DNA of 64,000 bases from Crocodylus rhombifer (Eukaryota > Chordata > Crocodylia > Crocodylidae): positions 554,018 to 618,017 of the forward strand of contig JAVSML010025215.1 of assembly GCA_038503035.1 (NCBI GenBank), written 5' to 3'. Position 1 is the stretch's first letter; each line of letters starts with the position of its first letter. The translations under genes and the position numbers were made by a program. A model generated the notes under the pieces. It saw nothing but the letters and a program-made list of their open reading frames with translations. It did no database searches and was not told where the DNA came from. Shown here piece after piece: positions 1-11,802 of the stretch.

Positions 1-722
1 GGCTCATGTTCATCTTGTGGTCAATGATGACCCCCAAGTCTCTTTCTTCCATAGTGCTAGCCAGCATAGCACTGCCGAGCCTATAAGGATACTGCATGTT
101 TTTTCTCCCAAGGTAGAGAACCTTGCATTTTTTGGTGTTAAACACCATCAGGTTCTCGTCCGCCCATTTGCTGAGCTTGTCCAGGTCAGCCTGGATCATC
201 CGCTTGTCTTCTGGTGTGGATGCTTTGCCCCAAAGTTTGGTGTCATCAGCAAACTTGGCCAGTCCGCTTCTGACTCCAATGTCCACATCATTAATGAAGA
301 TGTTGAACAATATGGGTCCAAGGACAGAGCCTTGGGGGACCCCACTGGTGACAGGACACCATGATGAGTGACTGCAATCAATTACTACCCTCTGGGTCTG
401 ACCACGGAGCCAATTTCCCAGCCAGTGGATCATGGTGGACCCAAAGTCACAATTGGCCAGTTTCACCAAGAGGTGATCATGGGATACCAGATCAAAGGCT
501 TTTTTGAAGTCAAGATATATGACATTAATCTCTTCTCCCTCATCCAGGTGATAGGTCACCTGGTTGTAGAAGGAAATGAGATTGGTCAAGCAAGACCTAC
601 CCGCAACAAACCTGTGCTGGCTGTCCCTTAGAATGTTAGCCTGGGCCAGTCCCTCAGGGATGGCCTTCTTAATAAACTTTTCCAAGATCTTCCCCAGGAT
701 AGAAGTCAGGCTAAGTCAGGCT
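1..722 (-). mobile_element. CR1 LINE, reverse-transcriptase part (antisense, runs off the window edge)
   Basis: Read on the minus strand this encodes the N-terminal half of a CR1-type reverse transcriptase. In order it shows LTSILGKILEKFIKKAIPEG, a GRSCLTNLISFYNQVT stretch and the first catalytic block IYLDFKKAFD near 489-520, then SPVGSPKALSLDP-like sequence matching the region after GVPQGSVLGP of the family. Frame changes near 380 and elsewhere show it is dead. The catalytic (F/Y)xDD block should lie near the left edge, but I could not read it cleanly. CR1 is the dominant non-LTR retrotransposon of birds, crocodilians and turtles; the intact ORF2 carries an endonuclease and a reverse transcriptase for target-primed integration. 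The 3' end lies beyond position 1. The neighbouring 723-1230 piece is the same copy after an internal deletion. Confidence 0.85.
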
Positions 723-1230
723 GTGTCGTGTTCCCCACAGATTTTAACTCAGAGGGTCTCCACTCATCCACCCTGGTTGCCAGTATCAGCTTGCAGGGAC
801 ACGTAGCTTTCCTTAACATAGAGAGCTACACCCCCGCCCCTTTTATCTACACGATTCCTCCTGTACAGGATATAGCCATCTATACCCGTGGTCCAGTCAT
901 GGATGGAGTTCCACCAGCTCTCCATTATCCCAGTGACATCATAATTATTTGCATTGAGCAGGAGGACCAGCTCCTCCTGCTTATTCCCCAAGCTCCTGGC
1001 ATTTGTGTACAGGCAGGCAAGTGTCCCCTTGGGGGCTCTTTCCTTGCCCAGAGATTGTACCAGGACTGGGTCAAGGGTGGGCTCCCTTAAGTACTTTGGC
1101 CTGCTGGCTTTGCAAGGGTTGCTCAGTGGGCCAGGAGTGGCAGTAGTCCCCCCGTCCCCCAGCAGGCTTAGCCTAAAGCCCGGTGGAGCTATGCATGTAG
1201 CTAGACTATGCATAGCAAGACTATGCATAT
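723..1230 (-). mobile_element. CR1 LINE, endonuclease N-terminal part of the same copy
   Basis: The minus strand has an open frame (1228 to 764) with the start of the CR1 apurinic-type endonuclease: LYTNARSLGNKQEEL, NYDVTGIMESWWN, HDWTTGIDGY and GGGVALYVKES. LYTNARSL and GGGVALYVK are diagnostic of CR1 ORF2. After 764 the frame shifts; VETL-stop-VKICGEH follows, where the family has VESLWVKI, so a TGG became TGA. The rest of the endonuclease, its catalytic C-terminal motifs and the linker are missing, and the sequence jumps directly to the RT domain at about 722. The copy is a non-functional internal deletion derivative. The stretch before the frame (about 1190-1230) has short repeats of a CTATGCATA motif and may mark the 5' edge. 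Confidence 0.85.
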
Positions 1231-1705
1231 AGCTTGTTTCTGGGAAAAGTAAAATGCATCACTGTATTTTTCAGAAAATATGGAATATCCATTTAATTGG
1301 AGAATTGTTTCCAGTAGCAACTATATTTTCTCAGATTCTAAACTATTCTTGTAGTATGCCACCCGTCTTCCCCCCTTCCTCCCACCCTGATATTGGCACT
1401 CCTTTTCACTTCTTTTTTCAGGTGGAAGTAAAAGAATAAATGCCAGAGATCTCATGAGAGAGTGGATCTAAAAAGATTTCCAGCTCCGTTTTGAATTTTT
1501 AATAAAGTTGAATAAGTTTATAAAACTATCTGAAATATTTGTTTATTCCCATTGAACACAACTCTAAATCTGATAAGCTTCCCCCCATCAGTGAAATCTA
1601 TTCTTTTTCATTTCCACAAATAATTGAATGATCAAAATACTGGAGCCCTTAAAAAGGATTCTCTGACTTGCCATTAGCACAAAGCAGAAATAATTCTTCC
1701 ATCTC
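1231..1705. other. AT-rich single-copy DNA
   Basis: No gene or repeat recognised. An AATAAA occurs near 1499, without any coding context. Confidence 0.5.
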
Positions 1706-1708
1706 TAT

Positions 1709-2006
1709 GGGCACATTGACACATTGCTGTACAGCGACATAGCTATGGCATTGTGCTTTAATACTTCCTTTTGAAAGTACTAAAGCACAGCACAGTTATG
1801 GGTGGTTACTGCACCACACATGCGGTGCACAGTTAGATTTTGTCGCTATATCGCCCTAGTGGCATGCCATACCCGAAGAGAGTTCCACTATGGCAACATA
1901 GCTCCCAGTCATGTGTAGATACATGTGAATGCTATGTTACCATAGTGCACTGCACAGTAATGTAATGCATAGCTATGTCGCCATAGGGTGACGTGTAGAT
2001 GTGCCT
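1709..2006. mobile_element. Small inverted-repeat MITE (about 300 bp)
   Basis: The ends form imperfect terminal inverted repeats: GGGCACATTGACAC on the left and AGGCACATCTACACG on the reverse complement of the right, with GCGACATAGCTATG shared further in. TAT flanks both sides (1706-1708 and 2007-2009), which fits a 3-bp target duplication. The interior repeats ATAGC/GCTATG and CGACATAG words, so the whole unit can fold back. It has no coding capacity. A relative lies at 59041-59314, sharing the AAAGTACTAAA core and the CTATGGCGA-type right arm. Confidence 0.65.
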
Positions 2007-2009
2007 TAT

Positions 2010-3785
2010 TTTAACTTCATGTTTACTCCTCTTTGTGGCTGGTTATTCTGGAATAGCTTGCAGCTGCTTTTAGGAAATTGTTTTTTTGCTTGATATCTCA
2101 TGAAGTACTAGATGTGGATTTTTAGATTAAATTACATTTCAGTTTTGTGGTCTTAACTTATTGCCTTTCATTTTTTAGTATTAGCAATGACGAAACCAGT
2201 CCAGAGAAATTAAGTATTTTAATAGCACAAATACCAAACCATAAACCAACTGTCCTGGGGATCTAGGTCTGTTAGGGTGAGTAACATCCATACATGCAAT
2301 ACAAAGAGAATACTGTGCTCCTATCTGGTCCTTCTGTGTGTAGGCACAATTGACCAAATCTTCCTGTTTCTCAGTAGGCAAGACTTTACTGCAATAGAAG
2401 CTTTCATCAAATATAGCACCAAACCAAGATAGGGAACATTAGTAGATGTATTTCTACACAGTAGGTCTAATGTGTGAGGCACAGAGATGAAGGGAAATAA
2501 ACTAGTAAATAAAAAGGATTGTACTATAGCAAGAAGGGGGTTGCGGATAGGGAAGTGGGCAATGCTAGAAAAGCTAGGAACTACAAATCAGGAAAAAATT
2601 CTGAGATTGTTAGTACTAACCTGAATCAAAACCTTGTGATTTTGACCTATCCTGGTCAAAGGCTATTCTCGTTTTGTCTGCACACAGCCATTGATACCTG
2701 TGGCTGCAAGATTCCTTTGACTTCAACAGACTTTGGATGAATCTCATACTTTTTCCCTTTATAATAATTAGGCCCACCAAAATATTACTGTTTTGGTTTT
2801 TAACGCAACTCTTCATTAATTTCTTTTAAACAATGGCATTTGTTTTGTTTTGATCCTATCAGAGCTATACTAATGAATTCATAAGAGAAATCATAATAGT
2901 CTCATTCCAAAGCAAAGGGATTCCACTAGGAAGCAACAATGCATCAATTAAATAAGGTGGATGCAATTAATTACTAAGAGTTGGACTTTTTCACATTTGA
3001 TTGAAGAAGAAACAAGAAAACTATAAAACTATTTTTAAATGGTCCATGATTTGAACAAATGACATGTGTCCTTATCCCTTTAGGCACTCAATTTTCTCGA
3101 TTTTATATAACACCAGGCTGAGAAGGACATATCCTCTCCAGTTATTCCTGGCGTGTTTATTTTAAGAAGTAGATAATTATAAGTTATAAAACTGCATATC
3201 CTCTAATCTGATTTGTTACTTCATCTCTAGCACACAGCATGTTGCATTTTAAAATAACTAAACACAACAGCCTCACTTATAGCATGAGATTGTTGGCCAT
3301 CCTATCATCATATTGAAGGTTGACCCAGGAAATTTTCTCCTTTCTCCTAGTGCCTCTGTTTTTGTTGTCCCTATTTCCACCCAAATTTTACAAAATTGCA
3401 AATAGGATTTAAACTTGTACAGCCCTTCTTTATAGCTCTATTTTAACAACCTCTATATAAGCCCCATAGAGCTCAACTCTGTTTTCAGAAGTTAAATGGG
3501 AAACAAAAATTTTTCTTTGAAGATGATTAAAGAAAAAAGCTAAACTACATTTTACAGAAAATCTGCTTTTACAGAACCCACTATATATTATGTTAAGCTG
3601 AAAGATGGAGATACCTGGTGAAATAACTAGCAAACTTTTTTATCAGGGTCAAATCTGCATGCCTTTCTCTTTGGATTTTAAAAGTGCTCTTGTGGTAGGC
3701 ATGATAATGGCTTTGAAAATACTTAAAGAAATGAATGTCACAACTGAGGACACCCAATCTAAAAGTAAATATTATATATTGACCA
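2010..3785. other. AT-rich DNA without recognised features
   Basis: Unique-looking, AT-rich sequence on both strands; open frames are under 90 codons and lack family motifs. Nothing else seen. Confidence 0.5.
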
Positions 3786-3788
3786 TTA

Positions 3789-5099
3789 GACTAGGCACAG
3801 ACATTCAAAAAGTCCAAAGGCAGTATCAATTTAACCTTCCCACATTACTCTAAGTTGCAAAGAACAGATCAGGAATGAACAGAATCCACATGCTCCCATT
3901 GGTGAGAAGGGACCACAGGAATATTGGCACTGGCTGAGTCCAGCAGGCTGGGAGTGCTCCCACATGCCCCCCAGTATGTAGGACATGGATGAAGGTAGCT
4001 AAATGCAGCCAATTGGGAGGCCACACTGGATTGGCTACTGGGCAGTTCCCCTAAATCCCTACTGTTATCCCCAGGGAGGGTGGGGGAGCCAACACAGAAC
4101 CTCTCCCCAGCCTCATTCCCCACAGCTGCTGACAGCAGTGGAGGGGGCAAAGAGGGAAAAGCAGAGGCCCCACCCATCACTGCAACCCAGCCAGAACCAC
4201 TGGGAGGACATGCAGTGGCAGCTTTCTCCCTTCTCCTGCTGACTGGCCCAGTGTGGCTTCATTTCACATCCCCACCCCCTTCTAGCTGCTAGCAGGCAGA
4301 AAGAAGAGGGGGGTGTGGAGGCTCCCAAACCAGCTCCTCCCCAACCCAGCCAGAACTGCAGGGTGGGGGGTGCTTGTGGGGGCTTTCTTCCCTCTTCTGC
4401 TGACTAGTCCTGAACAGCTTTGTTCCACACTGGGCCAGTCAGCAGGTGAGGGGAGAAATCCAACACAACACTTTCCTCCCCTTTCTCCAGGCCCCCACCC
4501 CTTCCACCACCCCCCACCACTCAGAGGAAATGACTTGCAGGGGATGGGGCTGTTCATCCTGGTCTGACCAGCCAGTCCAGCCAGGTGTAGAGATATCAGT
4601 GGGGAAATGCCCCCACCATGAAGGCACCCCAGGTGTGCAAACCCCAGCTTAGGGGTAGAGGGAAAATGGGCTGGGGGCTCTGTTCCTCTGCCTCCTTTCC
4701 CTCTGCTGCCTTACCTAGCTGGTAGGTACAGGCAGAATGCAGGGTTGGGGAGAAGAGGCTTTGCTGCCTCAGCTCTGTGACTACTCAGGGCTGGGGAGAG
4801 CAGACAAGCAAGAGCAGAGGGTAGCCTGCCAGCCCTGCAAGAGGCAGGTTAGCAGGGCCCATAATGCACTTGGGATTCTGGGTGATGTGAATTGAGAGGC
4901 AATTTTGAAACAGAAATTTGATAGACAGGTGTAAATTAAACTGATTAAACCTGATACTACATCCATTCAGGTCTATCTTAAACCAGGTTCCACCATTTTA
5001 AAACCAGTCTGTGTGTACTGAACATCTGTTCTATTACAGGTTTAGATCAGTTTTTCATCACTTGTACTTGTTAATAATGTTTAATTTCTGTCTCTAGCC
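3789..5099. mobile_element. Large MITE with GC-rich core, 3-bp TSD TTA
   Basis: The left end reads GACTAGGCACAGACATT; the reverse complement of the right end reads GGCTAGAGACAGAAATT, and both are flanked by TTA (3786-3788 and 5100-5102). The right part (about 4890-5090) contains CTGAACATCTGTTCTATTAC and repeated AACCAG/CTGGTT words that recur, in the other orientation, in the 11803-12709 element, so the two are one family. The middle (about 3890-4860) is GC-rich, made of C/G-runs and CCAGCC-type words. A 3-bp TTA duplication is typical of PIF/Harbinger transposons, and I infer that superfamily. No transposase is encoded, so it needed an autonomous partner. Confidence 0.7.
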
Positions 5100-5102
5100 T
5101 TA

Positions 5103-6880
5103 GTTTAAAAGAAATAATTCTGAAGAATATAGGCCTCATCTAAAGTCCATTAATGACTTGTACTGACTTCAGTGGACTTTGGATATGTAAATGTAAAAAC
5201 ATAAAATGGGTCTGGAAATACTTGGAAAGGTTTCAGAAAATTTGGGATTCTTTTAATGGGTGTTGGCATGGCCAGTTGTATCAGGCCATATACAAACACA
5301 TAAACAAAAAAAAATCCTGATAGTACCATCCATCCCAGTTCCTGGATCAGTCCCAGACTAGAAACCAAGTAGTTGTGTCACTTGTTACCAATGATGGGCA
5401 AAAGGTCAGTCCTCTGTCCGAGCAACACAAAAGCACCATCTACTTTGCCAGGCCCAAGGGATGTATTATGTGGAGAAAATGATGACCTCTGGAGAATTGG
5501 CTGGGGTTCTCTTTTGCTGTCTATACTAATTCTGTGAGGGAGCGTGAGGGTGACAATAATTTGGATCTTGGAGAGCACTGGATTAGCAGCTGAATACAAG
5601 GCATAACCTGTGGCCTAGCAGAGCTGCTGACCAAAAGGCAGAATGATATCTATGCCAGCCATTTGCTTATGCTAAGTAACCATCTTAACTGTGTCAACCG
5701 CTTTTCTGGAAAAAGCACAATTAAGCCTGTGTGCTGTGAACCAGCTACAGTAAGGAACAAGATAAGATAGAGGGGTCCACAAAATGGGTGGAAGATAGTA
5801 CAACCTGAGACAGAAAAACAGACTAAAAATACGTAATTAGTAACAGAATCCAAGATGAACATATGCAAAAAGGTGAATGGTGATTGGTGGAGAAGACTCC
5901 AGAAGCTTCCAGGTTTTGGTCAAAGTCCGCCTATTGACTGAAGAAAAGCCATCAAGGTCTTAGACATGCGTTCATAGCAAGAAGTCATGTAAATGAATGA
6001 AATGCATAGGTAATTCCATTCTAATGAAGCAAACAGTAAACAGTGGCAGAGCTTGAGATGGGAGGAGAAATGGTGGAATATAGGAGGGGTGAGGGTAGAA
6101 TAAATGTTAATAAACATGAACTAAAATGTATAAATGTGGAAAAAACTATTGTTCATCGTGGCTCCCCATATTCCATGGGTGAGGGAGCTGGCCCAAAGCG
6201 CTCTCCATTCTGAATGAAGCTGTTGCAAGCAATGTGTGCTGGTGTTTGCTCCCTGCTCTGCTGTGGCTAATGAGTAACAGGATCCATAGGTAAATGGGCC
6301 ATTGTCTCCCTAGTAGTTGGTTGTCACATGGAGGTCTAACAAAAAGAAAAGCCCCTACCCCAGAGGTTGCTATTTTGCCCATGAAGAATAAAAAGAGGAA
6401 ATAGAAGTTGTGTATTTGCATAGAAGGAAAATTAAAAATGATGAAGGGTGTGGTAACCTAGAAATACAAATATACTTGTATATTGCTATAAAAAGAAAAA
6501 GGGTAATCAGTAACATTTTTAACAGCATCTGGACTCAGAGCCATTCAGCACTATAAGTAACAGGAAGGAAGGAATACAAGTTGACAAATGCAGTTGTTCA
6601 GGGAGAGTTTGAACCTGTCTATAATAAAGACTAGAGATTTGTTAAAATAAAAAAAAAGGTAACATTCTGTGTAGCAGTTACCTCCACACTTTGCAACCTT
6701 CATCTTAGCTTTCCACATCAAGATTATATTTAACAATTATTCTGATAATGAGATTGATCTTTATTTTCTCTGACAAGATACATAAGCTTTTCTTTATAGT
6801 TTTGGTTATAACTAGTGGGAATAATTGTTAATGGCTACATCAGGAAGACAATATCCTGGTTAAGTGAATCTCAGATGGGG
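5103..6880. other. AT-rich DNA without recognised features
   Basis: Unique-looking sequence; a short purine-rich stretch near 6560-6660 and short chance open frames only. Confidence 0.45.
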
Positions 6881-7452
6881 TAAGGAAATGGGGGATGGAG
6901 GGCACCCCCACCACAACACATACATGCATTCACCCTGATGCTCCAGCTTCCAGGAGCCCTGACGGCAGGGAAGACCAGAGTGGAACAGCATGGAGGTCTG
7001 TGGCTGGATTCCATCCCTGATGCCTAGAGGCTGGAACCGGCTGCACGTGCCCTTCCTTCTCATCACTGGCAGCCACCCAGGTCCACCACATGTGGCCTTG
7101 GCTTTGGCAACAGCCACAGCAGCAGTAGGGCAGTAAGCTGCCTGCAGTGGGCAATCATCCTGGCTCAGCCCGTGCAAGAGCTTGAGCTGTGCTCAAGCCC
7201 CAGCTCTAGCTACTTCCCCTAGCAGATTCCAGGCAGGAGGAGCAGTGCCCAGCCCAGCCTGCCTCCACCCCTCCAGTCACTGTTCAGTAGGAGCCAGGCC
7301 AGGCACTACAGGTTGCAGTAGCCTCTGCTTCTTTCTGCAGCTGTTGAATCTGGGACTGTTGCTTCAATTTACAACAACTGGCTGAAATGCTGGGGTAGCT
7401 TATGAAATCTAGGGTGGTCCTGGCTAGTCTGGGACATATGATCACCCTAGGA
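6881..7452. mobile_element. Probable hAT-type remnant with one visible end
   Basis: The right end, read in reverse complement from 7452, begins TAGGGTGATCATATGTCCCA. This closely resembles the TTACCATATTTCC terminus of the hAT-type element at 29478-30484. The interior is GC-rich, like the cores of the other elements in this window. I could not find a matching left terminus or convincing 8-bp duplication, so the left limit is only where base composition changes. Confidence 0.35.
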
Positions 7453-7655
7453 AGAAAGGAAGGGTACATTTCCTCTGGAGAATCAAAGTTCCCCTCAGAA
7501 AATGCCAGGTCTTAATTTTTCTATTGCAAAGAACATACAAAAACCACAGCAGGTCAGAATGTTTGTGATGCTGTGGATTCCTATTTGAAATCTCTGGGTT
7601 TATCTTGCAAATCATGTGTAGGTGTTCACACATCTAACAGTATTATATTGCACAG

Positions 7656-8587
7656 TAGAGCTGTGCAAAGTTTTGGGTGCTGGTTTGATTTGGCGGAGAT
7701 TCGGCCCGATTCAGCGGCTGACTCTCTGAATCTGAATCAAATTAGGAGACCAATAAAAGGGTCCAAATAGATTTGAAGTCTCTGAATCAATTCAGGAAAG
7801 ATTCGGACAAAGATTCAGTGATTTGGGCAGTACCCACTTGCTGCTGCTGGGAGCTGGACCCGGACTCTGTGCCGGTAAGTAAGGGGCAGGGAGGGGGCTG
7901 AAGGAGGGGATCATGGGGAGACACCCACCAGCCCCATCTCCTGCCTGCTCCTCCAGCCTGCCTGAGGGTCCCCCGACCCCTGCCTGCTCTTCCAGCCTCA
8001 TCAATGGCTGCCTCACCCGGTCCAAGCGTCCTGGCACTTAAAAAAAAGCCCTGCACTCGCTGACTGCTGGAGCAGCCATTGGGGCTTCCGGGGCTCCTAA
8101 CAGAGCCCCCCCCCCATGCACTGTGGTGCAGTGGGGTGCAGCAGGACTTGCCCCCCGTCTGGAAAGAGCTGGTGAGTGCAGGGCTTTTTTTTTCAAAGAG
8201 CCGGGATGCTGGGGCTGGGAGAGTGGGAGGAGGATGGAGGTTTGTGGCAGAGCCTCCCACACAGCGCAGAGCAGTGAGGGAAAGCAGGGATCTTCCCCCC
8301 TACACGTCACCTGGCAGGAGCTGGTAAATGCGGGACTTTTGTTGTTGTTTTTTTAAGAGCTGGGACACTGGCCGGGTGGAGTAGCAATTGACAGGGCTGG
8401 GAGAGTGGGCAGGAGATAGGGCCTGTTTGATCTGGAGATTCGGCTGATTCAGCAGCGGCTGAATCTCTGTTCGGATTCGGCCGAATTGATTTGGGGCAGT
8501 GATTCAAATCACTTAGTCAAATCACTGTCCCCCAAATCGGCCAAATTCAAATCCAAATTGAAAGTGAATAATAGCTGCACAGGCCTA
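7656..8587. mobile_element. Non-autonomous hAT element (932 bp) with 8-bp TSD
   Basis: Ends are TAGAGCTGTGCAAAG on the left and, in reverse complement, TAGGCCTGTGCAGCT on the right. They are flanked by TTGCACAG (7648-7655) and TTGTACAG (8588-8595), an 8-bp target duplication with one mismatch, as expected for hAT transposons. Inside both ends lie GATTCGG/CCGAATC-rich arms (about 7690-7830 and 8425-8560) that can pair, and a GC-rich centre holding two similar AGAGCTGG(T/G)-GGGACTTTT-like stretches. No transposase frame is present. The element at 46872-47557 has the same ends and arm words, so both belong to one family. Confidence 0.85.
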
Positions 8588-8595
8588 TTGTACAG

Positions 8596-9920
8596 CACTC
8601 TAAAAAGGATCCCAGCACCCCAAGGGTGCCTTACCACCCTAGTTAAGAATCATTGCCCTTAAGCTTTATGTTGGCCTGAGGTCACCATGGTCACATGTCT
8701 AGTTATAGAGGTTACTTCTAACTATTATTGTTTGTTATTTTCCTTCACTGTCAAGGGAACTGTTTGTCCTTCCACCTTACTTTCATGTGAATGTTTGTGA
8801 TTCAATTCCCGAGTAGTCTTCCAGTCTGAGTACAAGAACAGTATCATGTGCTTTATTTGAGCAATCGCAATATACCATCACAGCATACACAGCAAATGCT
8901 TGGAGAATATAGTTTGCAAGCTATCCATCTAGATGTTTAAAAAAATCACAAAAAGTTTGAATAATTTGGATTGATGATAACTTAAATAAACTATGATATT
9001 TCTGTGAGCAAAAGGAGGTGCAAAAGTAAATAACTTATTCTCTCAGCTGTACTGAGTCAAACCATGCATTTTCAGACCCTACTTTAAATGGTTAAGCTAG
9101 TTTCCACTGAAAAATAAACTGTACTTGATTTTTTTTAAATAAGGAAAGCATTGCCATGGGAAAGAATTAAAATGATACAACTGACATGCATTCTGCTCCT
9201 AGAAAAATGAAATGGTAATAAAAGCATGGGTAGCTTTGTGTCATTGGAGTTTTCTGCAAAAACTTTCTCCAACCTGGAGAAAGCAAGGTTAAGGTTGGGA
9301 CTGTTTTGCTACATTTGTATCACTTCCAATTTGTGTACACCTAACTGTTACAGCATAACAGCTGCTGCATGCTCTGAGCAGCAGCTCCTCCTCCCCTTTG
9401 AAAACCGTCCAAATGCACGTTTGTCCATGCCCTTATATGGCATCCTTTTGCTTTCCTCCCAAGTACTTTGACTTTGCAAATGTCATTTTGGTTAGACCTA
9501 TTTATGGTTGTTTAAAAGTACAAGACCAGATGAGGAAGATGGATTACTTTATATATTGCTAAGTCATAGGATGTTATCTTTGTCCCCCCTTTTTTTAACT
9601 TTCTTTTGTGATTGTGAGCTAGGAAACATAAAAGTATCTTCTGTGTAAGATGGAATAAATCATTTGGTTTATCTCAATATGCTCGTTGGATTATTCTAAT
9701 ACAAAATAAGTGTGTTAACTATACTGGAAAAATATACTTAATACTATTCTTTGAAAGTGCAGCTGTATTTTGAAAAGTAACTGTGTCACAATGTCAATGT
9801 TTAACTTAACAGAGCTGTTCACTGCATGCACTGATAGTCTTATCTGTTGACTTCAGTGATGAAAATCAGTTTCTACTGCTTGTTTTATTTTTGTTAGCCC
9901 TGCAGAGCCAACAGCCTAAG
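8596..9920. other. AT-rich DNA without recognised features
   Basis: Unique-looking; no repeat ends or splice-bounded frames that I can support. Confidence 0.45.
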
Positions 9921-10095
9921 AGTATATCTACATGGCACAATACAGTGCCGTGCGGAGCTATCCAAACTAGCACAAGTACAATAAGCAGGACAGCTGTGTT
10001 AGTAGTGCTCCATCAGGACTAATTAGCCCTGCTGAGAAGCAGGGTAAATGAGTCCAGGCAGAGTGCTGTGCTGAGGTGGCTATACTTCTGAAATC
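9921..10095. mobile_element. Possible small MITE remnant
   Basis: GTATATCTACATGGCACA on the left can be aligned with GTATAGCCACCTCAGCACA in the reverse complement of the right edge, with CAGCAGGG/CCCTGCTG inside. It resembles the small MITEs elsewhere in the window in size and fold, but no target duplication is seen. Confidence 0.3.
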
Positions 10096-10228
10096 TAAGT
10101 TAGATCATTCAGAGCAAGCTCAGGTATCTCTATGAGAATGACCTGAAATGTATTTCTTTCCGTGTATCTTCATTATCAGAATTATTTTCAATTCTCCTTG
10201 CAATTAAAATTTATTTTATGCTCTTAAG

Positions 10229-10402
10229 GTCCGGTTGAGTGTATTGTCGTTGCCCAGTTGTCAAAGCCAATGGGGTTACAAAGGCATGACTCAGCCCTTG
10301 TTTACTGATCACACTGAAGAAATGCAACCTTGCTTCCATATGCAAGATGAGTTTTCAAGCTGGATGTCGGTGGATGAGGAGAATGACATCTTTATTTTTG
10401 AA
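10229..10402 (+). other. Exon-like segment, product unknown
   Basis: A + strand frame is open across the segment and ends exactly at GAA before a strong donor GTGAGT (10403-10408). The later part of the translation is acidic and mixed, not repeat-like (for example FHMQDEFSSWMSVDEENDIF). The upstream acceptor is uncertain: TTAAG before 10229 or CCCAG near 10256. I recognise no family. The end phase (0) does not match the phase of the next exon-like segment at 10834 when its best acceptor is used, so joining them would need another exon or the weaker acceptor. It could be a real exon of a poorly conserved gene or chance. Confidence 0.22.
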
Positions 10403-10833
10403 GTGAGTACATTTGGTTTACAATCACCGAAAGACATTGAGCAGTGAAACCCCGTTATCGTTTTCATGGAGTCACTTTTCATAGCAGCATAACATTTTAA
10501 ATCCCTAACTAGTAATGAGGGTGCCAGAAGGGAACAAGACCCTCCAAAGACCCTCAAGATCATTTTAAGTTGCCCTTCTGCAATATTTTCTGCCTGTAAT
10601 GATAAAACAATTTTGTTGTTCTAGTTGCTATTCAGAATTTTGCCAGTAAGTTATTTTTAGCTTACCAGCAAGGTTACTCTGTGTGTGACTCACATATGCC
10701 ACACTGTTGAAAACTTCATTTATTATTTATACAGCAATGCATATTCTATGAAATGGACAGTTCCTTGTCACCTCCATTGGTGTCTACAGCTCTCTAGAGG
10801 AAAAATGGCTTTTAAAATAATTTCTTATTACAG

Positions 10834-10894
10834 ATATGCTAAGGGAGTTCAGAAGCTGAAGTTTTTCCTTGTTCTAGATCCTGATTCTGAAGAG
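10834..10894 (+). other. Exon-like segment (61 bp), product unknown
   Basis: It is bounded by a good acceptor (TTTCTTATTACAG, ending 10833) and a good donor (GAG followed by GTGAGG at 10895). The only open reading leaves one leading base and then 20 codons, YAKGVQKLKFFLVLDPDSEE, ending in phase 0. That phase fits the segment at 16495-16560. No protein family recognised. Short length makes chance a serious alternative. Confidence 0.25.
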
Positions 10895-11329
10895 GTGAGG
10901 TCTCCTGTCTGAAATCTCCCAAATTACATGTTTTAGGTATTTCTATTCATATCCAAATTTTCTGGCTTGAGCCCATCATCAATTCCTATGAGACCTGAAA
11001 AAAAACAGTGCTTATGCACTCAGAAACCATGGTGATGTGCATGATATAAATACCTAGATGGAAAGCAAAACTTGTAATGAGACACAAACTTTAAAAAAAT
11101 CTCTGACCTATAAAAAAAAATAATACATATGGAAGTATTAAAAAAACCCCTAAGCAATGCCAATTACATTTGTAAGATTACAGCCATACACTAATATAAT
11201 ATCAGTAAAGTTAATTAGAATTTTCTTTTAAGAATGAAACTTTTGCAGGAGAATTAACTAGTTACTGCTTGTTCAGTCTTTATGGATGTATTTTTACTAT
11301 AAATTAAACTTTCATTTACTTCTTTACAG

Positions 11330-11395
11330 TTCTCAGGAAAGGTCTATGGGTTTTACTCTAGCTGTGTCCATGCTCAACTATACAGGCACTTAAAA
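11330..11395 (+). other. Weak exon-like frame after a strong acceptor
   Basis: TTTACTTCTTTACAG ends at 11329, a strong splice acceptor pattern, and phase 0 then gives FSGKVYGFYSSCVHAQLY before a TAA. It would act as a terminal exon after the 10834-10894 segment, competing with 16495. No polyadenylation signal of canonical form follows closely. Low support. Confidence 0.12.
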
Positions 11396-11802
11396 TAATA
11401 ATGAGGGAGATGAGCATAAGCATAGTTCTAAGGTATTTTTTGTTATTTTAAATATTGGGGATACTTTTCAGCTTCCAAATCAATATTAGTACTTTTGGAC
11501 TTCAAACCTTCTCATAGTTGCTGCTGTGCACCAATTTCTAAGTCCTTTGAGAAAAAGAAAAAGAAAAAAAAATCAAAATTACAATAGTGAGAAATTGAAA
11601 GCATTTCTCTTTCAGAGCAGAGATGGGGGGGGGGGTACAGCTGATATCTGTTTAGTACCAACATCCAGGCAAATTTTTACACCAGTGAGATGGTTATTTA
11701 CAGAGGATGTGACTAAATTTTATGCACATCGTTTTAAGCTCATTCATATCTTACAGGATGACATAGTCGTATAGAATTCAGAATAAGAAAGTAAGTTATT
11801 AT

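Noticed and set aside
764..1228. 154-codon frame as a host gene
   Set aside because: Its motifs are CR1 endonuclease; it is part of a deleted LINE.
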